64,000 bases of DNA from Nocardioides malaquae (GTDB lineage Bacteria; Actinomycetota; Actinomycetes; Propionibacteriales; Nocardioidaceae): positions 124,001 through 188,000 of the forward strand of contig NZ_JADCSA010000006.1 in assembly GCF_015070385.1 (NCBI RefSeq), in the 5' to 3' direction. The position numbers and the translations under genes are program-made. The notes under the pieces were generated by a model that ran no database searches, was not told the DNA's origin, and was given only the letters and a program-made list of their open reading frames with translations. Each line of letters begins with the position of its first letter. Position 1 is the first letter of the stretch. This document shows positions 25,359 to 34,358 of this stretch, piece by piece.

Positions 25359-26726
25359 GTGACCGAGGCAGGATCAAGCCGGGGTGCCTCCGAGCTCCCC
25401 CTCTTCCCGGCCGGCTTCCGGTTCGGGACCGGTCTGTCGGCTTATCCCTCCGAGGGGGCCGCCGCCGAGGACGGTCGAGGACCCAGCGTCTGGGACACCT
25501 TCTCGCACACGCCCGGCCACACCAGTGGCGACCAGAACGGCGACGTCGCGGCCGACCACTACCACCGCGTCGACGAGGACGTCGCGCTGCTGGCGCGCCT
25601 CGGCGTGCAGTCGCACCGCTTCTCGATCTCGTGGTCCCGGGTGGTGCCCGAGGGTCGCGGGGAGGTCAACGCGAAGGGCCTCGACCACTACGACGGGGTC
25701 GTCGACCGGTTGCTGGAGGCCGGCATCGAGCCGATGGTCACCCTGCACCACTTCGACCTGCCCCAAAGCCTCCAGTCCGACGGGGGCTGGGTCAACCGGG
25801 CCACCGTCCAGGCGTTCGCCGACTACGCGGGCGTGGTGGCGGAGCGGCTGGCCGACCGGGTCACCCATTGGGTGCCGATCAACGACCCCAACGTGGCCAC
25901 GGTGCTGGGCCACGGGCTGGGGGTGCACGCGCCCGGCAAGCAGTGGGGCCTCGACTGCATCTACGCCGCCCACCACATGCTCCTGGCCCACGGCCTGGGC
26001 GTACGCGCGCTGCGTGCGGCCGGCGCGACCAGCGTGGGGTGCGCGACCCACCACATGCCGGTCTGGCCGGCCAGCGAGGCGCCCGAGGACACCGGCGCGG
26101 CCAAGCTCTTCGACCTGCTGTGGAACGCCTGCTTCGTGGAGCCGATGCTCCTGGGCCGCTACCCGACCGGCATCGACGAGGTGCTCGGCGACCTGCTCCA
26201 GCCGGGTGACCTGAGCACCATCCGCCAGCCGCTCGACTTCTACGGGGTCAACTTCTACAACCCGGTGCGCATCGGGGTCTCGCCCGAGGGTCACGACATG
26301 CCCTTCGAGGCCAAGCACGTGGTGGGGCATCCGACCTCCGACGCGGGCTGGCCGATCGTGCCGGACTCCCTGCGTGAGTGGTTGATGACCTTCCGCGCCC
26401 GCTACCGCGCCGCGTTGCCGCCGCTGATGATCACCGAGTCCGGGGTGGCGGTCAACGACGGCCCCGACGCCGACGGCGTGGTCGACGACCAGCGCCGTAT
26501 CGACTACCTGCAGGGCTACCTGACGGCGCTGTCGCAGGCGATCAACCGCGGCGTCGACGTGCGCGCCTACTACCACTGGTCGCTGCTCGACCAGTTCAAC
26601 TGGGGCGACGGCTTCTCCCAGCGCTACGGCCTCGTGCACGTCGACCCCGCCACGGGCGTACGCACGCCCAAGCGCTCCTTCGACTGGTATGCGGAGTTCA
26701 TCGCCGGGCAGCCGCTCGACCGCTGA
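25359..26726 (+). CDS. GH1 (beta-glucosidase-like) protein with altered active site
   Basis: 455 residues from GTG 25359. The whole GH1 barrel is present: FRFGTGLSAYPSEGA, EDGRGPSVWDTFSHTPG, YHRVDEDVALL, HRFSISWSRVVPEG, LHHFDLPQSL, and near the end HWSLLDQFNWGDGFSQRYGL. The nucleophile Glu360 is kept in ITESGVA. Several sugar-contact positions differ from classical beta-glucosidases: the acid/base Glu of NEP is Asp176 (NDP), the Gln of AYQIEG is Pro30, and the Glu of FEW is Asn414. It may be slow, use another acid, act on another substrate, or be non-catalytic. No signal peptide. Followed by the glycosyltransferase genes. Confidence 0.88.
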   Translation: MTEAGSSRGASELPLFPAGFRFGTGLSAYPSEGAAAEDGRGPSVWDTFSHTPGHTSGDQNGDVAADHYHRVDEDVALLARLGVQSHRFSISWSRVVPEGRGEVNAKGLDHYDGVVDRLLEAGIEPMVTLHHFDLPQSLQSDGGWVNRATVQAFADYAGVVAERLADRVTHWVPINDPNVATVLGHGLGVHAPGKQWGLDCIYAAHHMLLAHGLGVRALRAAGATSVGCATHHMPVWPASEAPEDTGAAKLFDLLWNACFVEPMLLGRYPTGIDEVLGDLLQPGDLSTIRQPLDFYGVNFYNPVRIGVSPEGHDMPFEAKHVVGHPTSDAGWPIVPDSLREWLMTFRARYRAALPPLMITESGVAVNDGPDADGVVDDQRRIDYLQGYLTALSQAINRGVDVRAYYHWSLLDQFNWGDGFSQRYGLVHVDPATGVRTPKRSFDWYAEFIAGQPLDR

Positions 26727-26750
26727 CGCGGCGGCCCACCCGCGGGCGGA

Positions 26751-26756
26751 TATCCT
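26751..26756 (+). promoter_or_regulatory. -10 box of leaderless glycosyltransferase mRNA
   Basis: TATCCT, seven bases before the ATG at 26764; no ribosome site is seen. Confidence 0.55.
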
Positions 26757-26763
26757 CTGGCGC

Positions 26764-28710
26764 ATGGCTTGGACTTCGCGCGCGGGAGGTCGCTCCCGGC
26801 GACGTCGATCTGGCCCGACGAGCGACCTCGCAGCCGGCGAGACCACCGCCTCCACCGCCTCCGACCCTGGTGCCTCCACCGACCGGGTCGCCTCCTCCTC
26901 GGGCGCACGCCAGCGGCCCGGACCGCTGGTCGACCAGGTGCGGTCCTGGGCCGGTACGACCCTGGTGCTGGTCGCCGAGCCCGAGGCGCTCGCCGCGTTG
27001 CCCGACGCGCTCTCCTCCGCCGAGTCGGAGGCCGGTGCGCGGGTGGTGCACCTGTGGGAGCACGACCTGCCGGCCACCTGGCCCGCCGACGAGGAGCCGG
27101 CCTGGCAGTCGGTGCTGCTGGTCACCCTCGACCGCGCCACGCTGCGCCGCTCGGCGGCCGGGATGCCCGACCCGGGGCCGGTCACCGACCTGGGCGTGTG
27201 GCTGGCCGGACATCGTCAGCCGGTCACCCTGGTCCCGCCGCCGGGGTGGGCGCCGTTGCGCCACCTCGAGGCCCGGCAGCTGACCCGACCCGGGCGCGGT
27301 GCCCTGCTGACGCTCTCCTTCGGCCGGCCCGTGCCGGCGCGCCAGGTGCTGCAGGAGGTGGCGCGCCAGGCCGTGCCGACCTCGCTGCCCGACCGCTCGC
27401 CGCTCGTGACGGCGTACGTCGGTGCCCGCCCGGAGCCCGGCCTCGACCCGCACGCGCAGGTGCTCGACGACCTGACCGCCGCGGTGGACCCCGACCGCGT
27501 GGTGCCGCCCGACGTGGTGGTCACCCCCGGCCCCGGGTCGGTCTCCGCGACCCCCGACGTGCACCCGATCCTGGCCCGCCCGCCCGTGGTCGTCGCCGAG
27601 CCTGAGGTCGCACCCGTCGACGAGCGCGTCCACTCCCCGCGTGGGTGGCGCCGCACGCCGGGCAAGGGTGACGTCGACCTGGCCGACCTGCTGACCCACG
27701 GCGTGGTCACCGAGCAGGTGGTGCGCCGACTGCGCGACCACCGGGCCGTACGCGTCGACGCGGCCACCACGACCACCCACGACCTGCTCGCGCTCACGAT
27801 GGCCGGCGTGCCGCCCCTGGTCACCGGGCAGCCGCGAGGGCTGGCGCCCGCGGTGGCCGAGCTGCTCGTCGCGCCGCCCGACCTCGACGACGCGCTGGCG
27901 CGCGAGGCCTGGTCGGTGAAGCTGCGGCGGGCCACCTTCGACCACCACTCGACCCTGGTGCGGCGTCACGCGCTGGCCACGAGCGCAGGGGTCCGGGGAG
28001 TCAGCGCCGGCGAGGGCGCGAGCGCTGCGCTGCCCGGCGTGAGCATCCTGCTGGCCACCAAGCGCGAGCACGAGCTCGAGGGCGCCGTCGCGCGGGTCGC
28101 CGCCCAGATGGGCGCCCGCGTCGAGCTGGTCGTCGCCACCCACGGCTTCGAGGCCGACCCGGGCCGCCTCGGCGAGCTGCTCGGCACTGCGCCCACGCTG
28201 CTCTCCTTCGGCGACGACGTGCTCTTCGGTGACGTGCTGACGGCCGCGGCGCGTGCCGCCTCCCACGACGTCGTGATGAAGATGGACGACGACGACTGGT
28301 ACTCCCCACACACGGTCCACGACCTGCTGATGGCGCGGCGCTGCTCGGGCGCCGACGTGGTCGGCTCGGCGGCGGAGTTCGTGCACCTGGAGGAGTCGGA
28401 CGAGACGCTGTGGCGCACCAACGCCAGCGAGTGCTCGACCACCTTCGTGGCCGGCGGCACCATGCTGCTGGGGCGCGACCTGCTGCGCGAGGTGGGTTGG
28501 TTCCGGCCCGTACGCCGGTGGGTCGACGCCCAGCTGCTGGAGCGGGTGCGCGCCTCCGGCGGCACGATCTATCGCGGCCACGGCCTCAACTACGTGCTGC
28601 GCCGCCACGGCCACGGCCACACCTGGGCCGGCGACCCCGACAACTTCCGGGCCCCGGGCACCCTCGGCCACTCCTGGCCCGGCTTCCGTCCCCCGCAGGA
28701 GGCGCTGTGA
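26764..28710 (+). CDS. Two-domain glycosyltransferase, C-terminal GT-A domain
   Basis: 648 residues from ATG 26764. The first 45 residues are basic and low-complexity. Residues about 50-420 lack a clear motif but contain LARPPVVVAEPE and TTTHDLLALTMAGVPPLVTG, in the style of GT-B donor-side loops found in CgeB/YkvP-like proteins. From about residue 420 there is a family 2 GT-A domain: VSILLATKRE, then KMDDDDWYSPHT with the metal-binding Asp508-511, and FVAGGTMLLGRDLLREVG. No membrane helix. It overlaps the next glycosyltransferase by four bases, so the two are made together, probably for a cell-surface glycan. Confidence 0.82.
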   Translation: MAWTSRAGGRSRRRRSGPTSDLAAGETTASTASDPGASTDRVASSSGARQRPGPLVDQVRSWAGTTLVLVAEPEALAALPDALSSAESEAGARVVHLWEHDLPATWPADEEPAWQSVLLVTLDRATLRRSAAGMPDPGPVTDLGVWLAGHRQPVTLVPPPGWAPLRHLEARQLTRPGRGALLTLSFGRPVPARQVLQEVARQAVPTSLPDRSPLVTAYVGARPEPGLDPHAQVLDDLTAAVDPDRVVPPDVVVTPGPGSVSATPDVHPILARPPVVVAEPEVAPVDERVHSPRGWRRTPGKGDVDLADLLTHGVVTEQVVRRLRDHRAVRVDAATTTTHDLLALTMAGVPPLVTGQPRGLAPAVAELLVAPPDLDDALAREAWSVKLRRATFDHHSTLVRRHALATSAGVRGVSAGEGASAALPGVSILLATKREHELEGAVARVAAQMGARVELVVATHGFEADPGRLGELLGTAPTLLSFGDDVLFGDVLTAAARAASHDVVMKMDDDDWYSPHTVHDLLMARRCSGADVVGSAAEFVHLEESDETLWRTNASECSTTFVAGGTMLLGRDLLREVGWFRPVRRWVDAQLLERVRASGGTIYRGHGLNYVLRRHGHGHTWAGDPDNFRAPGTLGHSWPGFRPPQEAL

Positions 28711-30359
28711 GACAACCGCTGGTGCGCGGCAACGACTGGCGTTCCCTGTCGGTCGCGGCGCTCGGTGGCTGGACGCCGACGAAGACCGTCAGCGTCGTCA
28801 TGCCCGCATGGAACCCGACCAAGCTCGCGCCCGTGCTCGCGGCGCTGGCCGGGCAGACCTATCCCTCCGAGCTGGTCGAGGTGCTGGTCGTCGACGACGG
28901 CAACCCCGCCCCGGTGGAGCTGCCCGAGCTGCGCCCCGAGCGCACCCGCGTGGTGCGGGTGGAGGAGGGCTGGGGCCGCGCCAACGCGATCCAGACCGGG
29001 GTGGAGGCCTCCGACGGCGAGATCATCGTGTGGCTCGACGACGACATGCTGGTCTTCGGTCACCACCTGGAGGCCCACGCACGCTGGCACCACGTCATCG
29101 ACCACGCCGTGGTGCTGGGCACCAAGCGCTTCGTCGACCCCGAGGTGCCGCTGACGCCCGCCGAGGTGCGTGACCGGGTGGTCGACGGCTCGATCGCCAC
29201 CCTGCACGACTGGGAGACCTCCGTGCCGCACGGGTGGGTCGAGGAGCTGTGGGCCGAGACCGACGACCTGACCACGGGTGGGTGGGGCAGCTTCCGCAGC
29301 GTCGTCGGCGCCACCGTCTCGATGAGTCGGGCGATGGCGGAGGCGGCGGGTGGGCTGCAGCGGCGCCTGCGTCTGGGCGAGGACACCGAGTTCGGCTTCC
29401 GGCTGGCGCAGGCCGGTGCGGTGCTGCTGCCCGACCACGAGGCCCGCGCGTGGCACCTGGGGTTCACCCACGCCATGGAGCACTCCGCACTGGTCAACCG
29501 CTACAACCACGCCGACTTCGCCGACCACGTCCCGTCGCTGCGCTCGCGGCGCAACCGCTACGGCCGCTCCTACCGGGTGCCCTACGTGGAGGTCGTGGTG
29601 CGCGCCGACGGTGACGCCGAGGGTCAGCTCGAGAGCGTCACCCAGTGCGTCGACGCCCTGCTCGACTCCGACATGCTCGACCTGCGCGTCCTGCTCGTCG
29701 GTCGCTGGAGCAGCCTCGACGACCGCCGGGTCTCGCCGCTGCACGACCCGGCCCGCGAGCTGGGCGTCACGCACCGGTGGTTCCGCGAGGAGCCGCGGGT
29801 CGACCTGGTCGAGCCCGACGACCCCCGGCTGGCTGCGCCCGCGCGGGCGGTCTACCGGTTGACCCTGCACGCCAGCGACCTTGCGCCCGCGGTGCCGGCG
29901 GTGCGCGCCTGGGCCTACGACATGGAGCGTACGCGTCTGGGGCTGCGCCGCTTCCTCTCCGCCGACGGCCGCGAGGTCGCCCGCATGGAGCGGGTGGCGG
30001 CCTACGGACGGGCCGCGTGGCACGGTGCGCGCGGCGCCGAGGCCGACGCGCTGGTCGCCGAGGCCTTCGGCGCGCACGACGTCGCTGCCCTCGAGGCTGG
30101 TTGGCAGCCGCTGGAGGAGCGCGAGGTGCCCCGCTTCCGCAACCAGGACCTGCGCCAGATGGACCGCGCCGAGTCCTGGGCGCGGGCCCAGCGCGAGATC
30201 GCCGCGGGCCGGGCCAAGGTGCAGCGCGGACCGTTGCGCCCCGCCACGCCACGACCACAGGGCACGGCGGAGGCCGCGACCCAGGGCGTACGCGCGAGCT
30301 CGTCGCCCCGCACCCGGTTGGGGCTGGGGCTGGGTCGCCGCTCACGCGGCGACGGCTGA
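28707..30359 (+). CDS. Family 2 glycosyltransferase
   Basis: 550 residues from GTG 28707 overlapping the previous stop. GT-A motifs: VSVVMPAWNPTKLAPVLAAL at the start, VEVLVVDDGNPA, IIVWLDDDMLVF with the DxD around residue 111, GATVSMSRAMAEAAGG, and LGEDTEFGFRLAQAGA, the ED motif that carries the usual catalytic base. After residue 300 a second alpha/beta region of unknown role follows, and a basic tail ends in low complexity. Together with the upstream two-domain enzyme and the convergent UDP-glucose dehydrogenase it points to capsular or teichuronic-type polysaccharide synthesis (inference). Confidence 0.9.
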   Translation: MRQPLVRGNDWRSLSVAALGGWTPTKTVSVVMPAWNPTKLAPVLAALAGQTYPSELVEVLVVDDGNPAPVELPELRPERTRVVRVEEGWGRANAIQTGVEASDGEIIVWLDDDMLVFGHHLEAHARWHHVIDHAVVLGTKRFVDPEVPLTPAEVRDRVVDGSIATLHDWETSVPHGWVEELWAETDDLTTGGWGSFRSVVGATVSMSRAMAEAAGGLQRRLRLGEDTEFGFRLAQAGAVLLPDHEARAWHLGFTHAMEHSALVNRYNHADFADHVPSLRSRRNRYGRSYRVPYVEVVVRADGDAEGQLESVTQCVDALLDSDMLDLRVLLVGRWSSLDDRRVSPLHDPARELGVTHRWFREEPRVDLVEPDDPRLAAPARAVYRLTLHASDLAPAVPAVRAWAYDMERTRLGLRRFLSADGREVARMERVAAYGRAAWHGARGAEADALVAEAFGAHDVAALEAGWQPLEEREVPRFRNQDLRQMDRAESWARAQREIAAGRAKVQRGPLRPATPRPQGTAEAATQGVRASSSPRTRLGLGLGRRSRGDG

Positions 30360-30376
30360 GCCGGGCGGCCGTCGGG

Positions 30377-31552
30377 TCAGTCGGTGCCGGAGAGGTCGCG
30401 GGTGTAGACCTTCTCCGCGACGTCGGCCAGGTCGTCGGTGAAGCGGTTGGCAACCACGACGTCGGCGCGGGCCTTGAAGACGGCCAGGTCGTTGACCACC
30501 TCGCAGCCCCCGAAGGTCTCGGCGTCGAGCTCGGGCTCGTGCACGATGACCTCGACACCACGCTCGACCAGGCGCTGCATCACGCCCTGCACCGACGACT
30601 CGCGGAAGTTGTCGCTGCCGGCCTTCATGATCAGCCGGTGGATGCCCACGACCTCGGGGTCACGGGCCAGGACGTCGTCGGCGATGTAGTCCTTGCGGGT
30701 GGCGTTGGCCTCGACCACGGCCCGGATCAGGGTCTGCGGCACGTCGGAGTAGTTGGCCAGCAGCTGCTTGGAGTCCTTGGGCAGGCAGTAGCCGCCGTAG
30801 CCGAAGGAGGGGTTGTTGTAGTGGTCGCCGATGCGCGGGTCGAGGCTGACGCCCTCGATGATCTGGCGGGTGTCGAGGCCGCGGGCGAGCGCGAAGGAGT
30901 CGAGCTCGTTGAAGTAGGCCACCCGCATCGCCAGGTAGGTGTTGGCGAAGAGCTTGATGGCTTCGGCCTCGGTGGGCTCGGTGAGCAGCACCGGCACGTC
31001 GTCGACGTCGGCGCCCTCGAGCAGCAGCTCGGCGAAGCGGCGGCCGCGTTCGGAGCGTTCGCCCACGACGATGCGCGAGGGTCGCAGGTTGTCGGCCAGC
31101 GCCTGGCCCTCGCGCAGGAACTCCGGGGAGAAGAGCACGTCGTCGGTGCCGAGCCGTGCGCGCACGTCCTGGATGAAGCCGACCGGCACGGTCGACTTCA
31201 CGACCATCGTGGTGTCGGGGTTGAGCTCGCGGACCTGGGTGATGACGGCCTCGACGCTGGAGGTGTCGAAGTAGGTGGTCTCGGGGTCGTAGTTGGTCGG
31301 CGTCGCGATCACCACGAACTCGGCGTCGGCGTGGGCGGTCGCCGGGTCGGTGGTGAAGGTGAGGTCGAGCTCCTCGCTGGCGAGGAAGCGGGAGATCTCG
31401 GGGTCGTGGATCGGGCTGGTGCCCTGCTGGAGCAGCGCGACCCGGTCGGCGTCGAGGTCGAGGCCGACCACCCGGTGGTGGCGGGCCAGCAGCACCGCGA
31501 CCGAGAGGCCGACGTAGCCGAGGCCGGCGACCGAGATCTTCGTCTTCGTCAC
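30377..31552 (-). CDS. ugd: UDP-glucose 6-dehydrogenase
   Basis: 391 residues from GTG 31552. N-terminal Rossmann domain [38 protein letters not shown]; catalytic Cys in [19 protein letters not shown]-terminal UDP-binding domain with VIVHEPEL. It matches the short enzyme type of about 390 residues that oxidises UDP-glucose to UDP-glucuronate with two NAD+. The product would feed glycosyltransferases such as the two encoded convergently 18 bases away. TAGACT six bases before the GTG predicts a leaderless mRNA. Confidence 0.93.
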   Translation of the reverse strand: MTKTKISVAGLGYVGLSVAVLLARHHRVVGLDLDADRVALLQQGTSPIHDPEISRFLASEELDLTFTTDPATAHADAEFVVIATPTNYDPETTYFDTSSVEAVITQVRELNPDTTMVVKSTVPVGFIQDVRARLGTDDVLFSPEFLREGQALADNLRPSRIVVGERSERGRRFAELLLEGADVDDVPVLLTEPTEAEAIKLFANTYLAMRVAYFNELDSFALARGLDTRQIIEGVSLDPRIGDHYNNPSFGYGGYCLPKDSKQLLANYSDVPQTLIRAVVEANATRKDYIADDVLARDPEVVGIHRLIMKAGSDNFRESSVQGVMQRLVERGVEVIVHEPELDAETFGGCEVVNDLAVFKARADVVVANRFTDDLADVAEKVYTRDLSGTD

Positions 31553-31558
31553 GCGGCG

Positions 31559-31564
31559 AGTCTA
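31559..31564 (-). promoter_or_regulatory. -10 box of leaderless ugd mRNA
   Basis: TAGACT on the minus strand, six bases before the GTG start at 31552. Confidence 0.6.
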
Positions 31565-31569
31565 GGTAG

Positions 31570-33582
31570 TCAGAGGGCTGCCGCCACCTCGGTGCCCTGC
31601 AGGATCGCCCGCTTGGCGTCGAGCTCCGCGGCCACGTCGGCGCCGCCGACGAGGTGGAGCCACTGCGCGTCGGGGGTCGTACGCGAGCCGCTGAGGGCGT
31701 CGTACAGGTCACGGACCGACTCCTGGCCGGCGCAGACGACGACGTGGTCGGCCTCGATGACCCGCGGCTCGCCGTCGACGGTGACGTGCAGGCCGGCGTC
31801 GTCGATGCGGTCGTAGCTCGCGCCGATCACCTGGGTCACGCCCGACTGCTTCAGCACGGCCCGGTGCGCCCAGCCCGAGGTCTTGCCCAGGCCGATGCCG
31901 ATCGGGGTCTCCTTGCGCTGCACGAGGGTGACCTCGCGGGCCACCTCGCGCGGCTTCTTCTCGGTGAGTCCGCCGCGGTGCAGCGACGGGTCGCCGACGC
32001 CCCACTGCGCCTTCCAGCCCTCGAGGTCGGTCTCGACGTGGGTGAGGAAGTGGGAGACGTCGACGCCGATGCCGCCCGCCCCGATGACGGCAACCCGCTC
32101 GCCGGGGGTGACGGAGCCGTTGAGCACGTCGGCGTAGGAGACCGCCTTGGGGTGGTCGATGCCCTCGATCGCCGGCACCCGCGGCACCACGCCGGTGGAG
32201 ACGACGACGTGGTCGAAGTCGGCCAGGTCGTCGGCCGTGGCGCGCGTGTGGAGGCGTACGTCGACCCCCAGCACCTCGAGGCGGCGGCGGTAGTAGCGCA
32301 GTGTGTCGGCGAAGTCCTCCTTGCCGGGCACCTGCATCGCCAGGCGGAACTGGCCGCCCAGCTCGCCGGAGGCCTCGAAGAGGGTGACCCGGTGGCCACG
32401 CTCGGCGGCGGAGACCGCGGTGGCCAGGCCCGCCGGTCCGGCGCCGACGACGGCGACCGTCGCGGCCGTACGCACCGGGCCGAGCACCAGCTCGGTCTCG
32501 CGGCAGGCGCGCGGGTTGACCAGGCAGGAGGCCTCCTTGTTGACGAAGATGTGGTCGAGGCAGGCCTGGTTGCAGGCGATGCAGGTGTTGATCTCGTCGG
32601 TGCGACCCTCGGCGGTCTTCTTCGCGAACTCGGGGTCGGCGAGCAGCGGACGGGCCATCGAGACGAGGTCGGCGTCGCCCGAGGCGATGATCTCGTCGGC
32701 CAGGTCGGGGGTGTTGATCCGGTTGGAGGCGCAGACCGGCACGTCGACGGCGGCCTTGAGCCGGGCGGTGACGTCGCGCCACGCGCCGCGCGGCACCTGC
32801 GTGATGATCGTGGGCACGCGCGCCTCGTGCCAGCCGATGCCGGTGTTGAGCACGGTGACGCCGGCCGCCTCGAGGCGGTGGGCCAGCTCGACGGTCTCCT
32901 CCCAGGTCTGGCCGTCCTCGACGAGGTCGAGCAGGGAGATGCGGTACATGATCGGGAAGTCGCCGACCAGCTCACGGGCGCGGCGCACGACCTCGACGGG
33001 GAAGCGCATCCGCTTCTCGGCGCTGCCGCCCCAGGCGTCGGTGCGGTCGTTGGTGCGGGCGGCGATGAACTGGTTGATGAGGTAGCCCTCGGAGCCCATG
33101 ACCTCGACGGCGTCGTAGCCGGCCTGCTTCGCCAGGGCGATGGCCTTCGCGAAGTCGGTGGCGGTGCGGTCGACGGCCTTCGACGAGAGGGCGGAGGGCT
33201 TGAAGGGGGTGATCGGCGACTTCTTCGTCGAGGCGCCCACCTGGAAGGGGTGGTAGGCGTACCGCCCGGCGTGCAGCACCTGCAGCGCGATCGCGCCGCC
33301 CTCGGCGTGCACGGCGTCGGTGACCTGGCCGTGGCGTCGCGCGTGGCGCGGGCTCGACATCTCCGAGCCGAGCGGCTTGAGCCAGCCGCGCTTGTTGGGC
33401 GCGAAGCCGCCGGTGACGATGAGGCCGGTGCCGCCCCGGGCGCGCTCGGCCAGGTAGGCGGTGAAGCGGTCGAGGTCGCGCGCACGGTCCTCCAGCCCGG
33501 TGTGCATGGAGCCCATGACGATGCGGTTGCGCAGCGTCAGCGGACCGAGGGTGATCGGGCTCAGCAGGTGGTCGTGGCTCAT
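31570..33582 (-). CDS. 2,4-dienoyl-CoA reductase-like FMN/FAD/4Fe-4S oxidoreductase
   Basis: 670 residues from ATG 33582, with GGGAG eight bases upstream. The N-terminal old-yellow-enzyme TIM barrel binds FMN (LGPLTLRNRIVMGSM, LQVLHAGRY, GYDAVEVMGSEGYLINQF). A 4Fe-4S cluster site follows, CIACNQACLD...CLVNP, then FAD/NADPH domains (VAVVGAGPAGLATAVSAA, VAVIGAGGIGVDVSHF). This is the FadH architecture that reduces 2,4-dienoyl-CoA during unsaturated fatty acid oxidation; relatives act on other enoates. Its ATG overlaps the PadR regulator stop by four bases, so expression is coupled to its likely repressor. Confidence 0.92.
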   Translation of the reverse strand: MSHDHLLSPITLGPLTLRNRIVMGSMHTGLEDRARDLDRFTAYLAERARGGTGLIVTGGFAPNKRGWLKPLGSEMSSPRHARRHGQVTDAVHAEGGAIALQVLHAGRYAYHPFQVGASTKKSPITPFKPSALSSKAVDRTATDFAKAIALAKQAGYDAVEVMGSEGYLINQFIAARTNDRTDAWGGSAEKRMRFPVEVVRRARELVGDFPIMYRISLLDLVEDGQTWEETVELAHRLEAAGVTVLNTGIGWHEARVPTIITQVPRGAWRDVTARLKAAVDVPVCASNRINTPDLADEIIASGDADLVSMARPLLADPEFAKKTAEGRTDEINTCIACNQACLDHIFVNKEASCLVNPRACRETELVLGPVRTAATVAVVGAGPAGLATAVSAAERGHRVTLFEASGELGGQFRLAMQVPGKEDFADTLRYYRRRLEVLGVDVRLHTRATADDLADFDHVVVSTGVVPRVPAIEGIDHPKAVSYADVLNGSVTPGERVAVIGAGGIGVDVSHFLTHVETDLEGWKAQWGVGDPSLHRGGLTEKKPREVAREVTLVQRKETPIGIGLGKTSGWAHRAVLKQSGVTQVIGASYDRIDDAGLHVTVDGEPRVIEADHVVVCAGQESVRDLYDALSGSRTTPDAQWLHLVGGADVAAELDAKRAILQGTEVAAAL

Positions 33583-34184
33583 CGGGTGCTCCCTGGGTCG
33601 GGTTCGGGGTTGGTGGAGTGGGCGTCGAGGTAGTCGGTGATCCACCCGATCCAGAACTCCTCGAGGCGGATGCCACCGCGCAGCACGAGGTACTGGTCGA
33701 GGGTCGCCCCCTCGAGGTGGCGGGCGGCGCCGGGAAGGTCGCTGCCCGGGTCGAGGCCGTACGCCGCGGCGAGCCGCTGGTAGTGCTCCAGGCGTACGCG
33801 GTGGTCGTCGAGGTGCTCACGCAGGCCGGCCAGCACGGCTGCGCGGTCGCCGAAGGAGGCGCCGCGCATCTTGACCGCGACCTCGCTGCGCAGTGGCTCC
33901 AGCGGCGTGGAGGTGGCGAGCCAGTCGGCCAGCGCGCGCTGCCCGGCCTCGTTGACCCGGTAGACCTTCTTGTCCGGGCGACCGGTCTGGGCGACGACCT
34001 CGACGTCGAGCTCGCCGGCGTCGACCAGGCGGCCGAGCACGCGGTAGATCTGCTGGTGGGTGGCGTGCCAGAAGTAGCCGAAGGAGCGCTCGAAGCGGCG
34101 CGTCAGCTCGAGCCCGGAGCCGGGTTTCTCGCTGAGCGCGACGAGGAGTGCGTGTTCGAGGGCCACGGGAGGAGCGTGCCACAC
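33579..34184 (-). CDS. PadR family transcriptional regulator
   Basis: 201 residues from GTG 34184; a second GTG at 34166 would give a product beginning at ALEHALL. The PadR winged helix covers residues 8-85 (ALLVALSEKPGSGLELTRRF, HQQIYRVLGRLVDAGEL, RPDKKVYRVNEAGQRALADW), followed by the C-terminal dimerisation helices. The 14-bp palindrome TGCAAC-GA-GTTGCA lies three bases before the GTG, covering the promoter region, and is the obvious autoregulatory operator. It is transcribed with the dienoyl-CoA reductase-like gene and should repress it until an aromatic or enoate ligand binds (inference). Confidence 0.9.
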   Translation of the reverse strand: MWHAPPVALEHALLVALSEKPGSGLELTRRFERSFGYFWHATHQQIYRVLGRLVDAGELDVEVVAQTGRPDKKVYRVNEAGQRALADWLATSTPLEPLRSEVAVKMRGASFGDRAAVLAGLREHLDDHRVRLEHYQRLAAAYGLDPGSDLPGAARHLEGATLDQYLVLRGGIRLEEFWIGWITDYLDAHSTNPEPDPGSTR

Positions 34185-34187
34185 CTA

Positions 34188-34201
34188 TGCAACGAGTTGC
34201 A
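34188..34201. promoter_or_regulatory. Palindromic operator of the PadR operon
   Basis: TGCAACGAGTTGCA, a perfect dyad with 6-bp arms, directly upstream of the padR start on the minus strand. Confidence 0.6.
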
Positions 34202-34323
34202 AGGTCCTATCGGTCAGGGCTCGCCGTAGATCGACAGGGGAAAGGCCCCGGTCCAGCTGCGACACGCCGCCCATCCGGGACCTTCCTCCGCGTGTCTCCG
34301 ATGCCGTCCGGCGCGGAGGGGTG

Positions 34324-34351
34324 TTGACCGTGACAGTTCTTCTGTCACACT
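34324..34351 (+). promoter_or_regulatory. Promoter with GTGACA-N7-TGTCAC dyad, racemase gene
   Basis: TTGACC (34324-34329), dyad GTGACA-N7-TGTCAC (34330-34348), -10 CACACT (34346-34351) overlapping the second half-site by three bases, then seven bases to the ATG at 34359. The same dyad and overlap occur before fadA at 43460. Confidence 0.65.
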
Positions 34352-34358
34352 CCCGACC

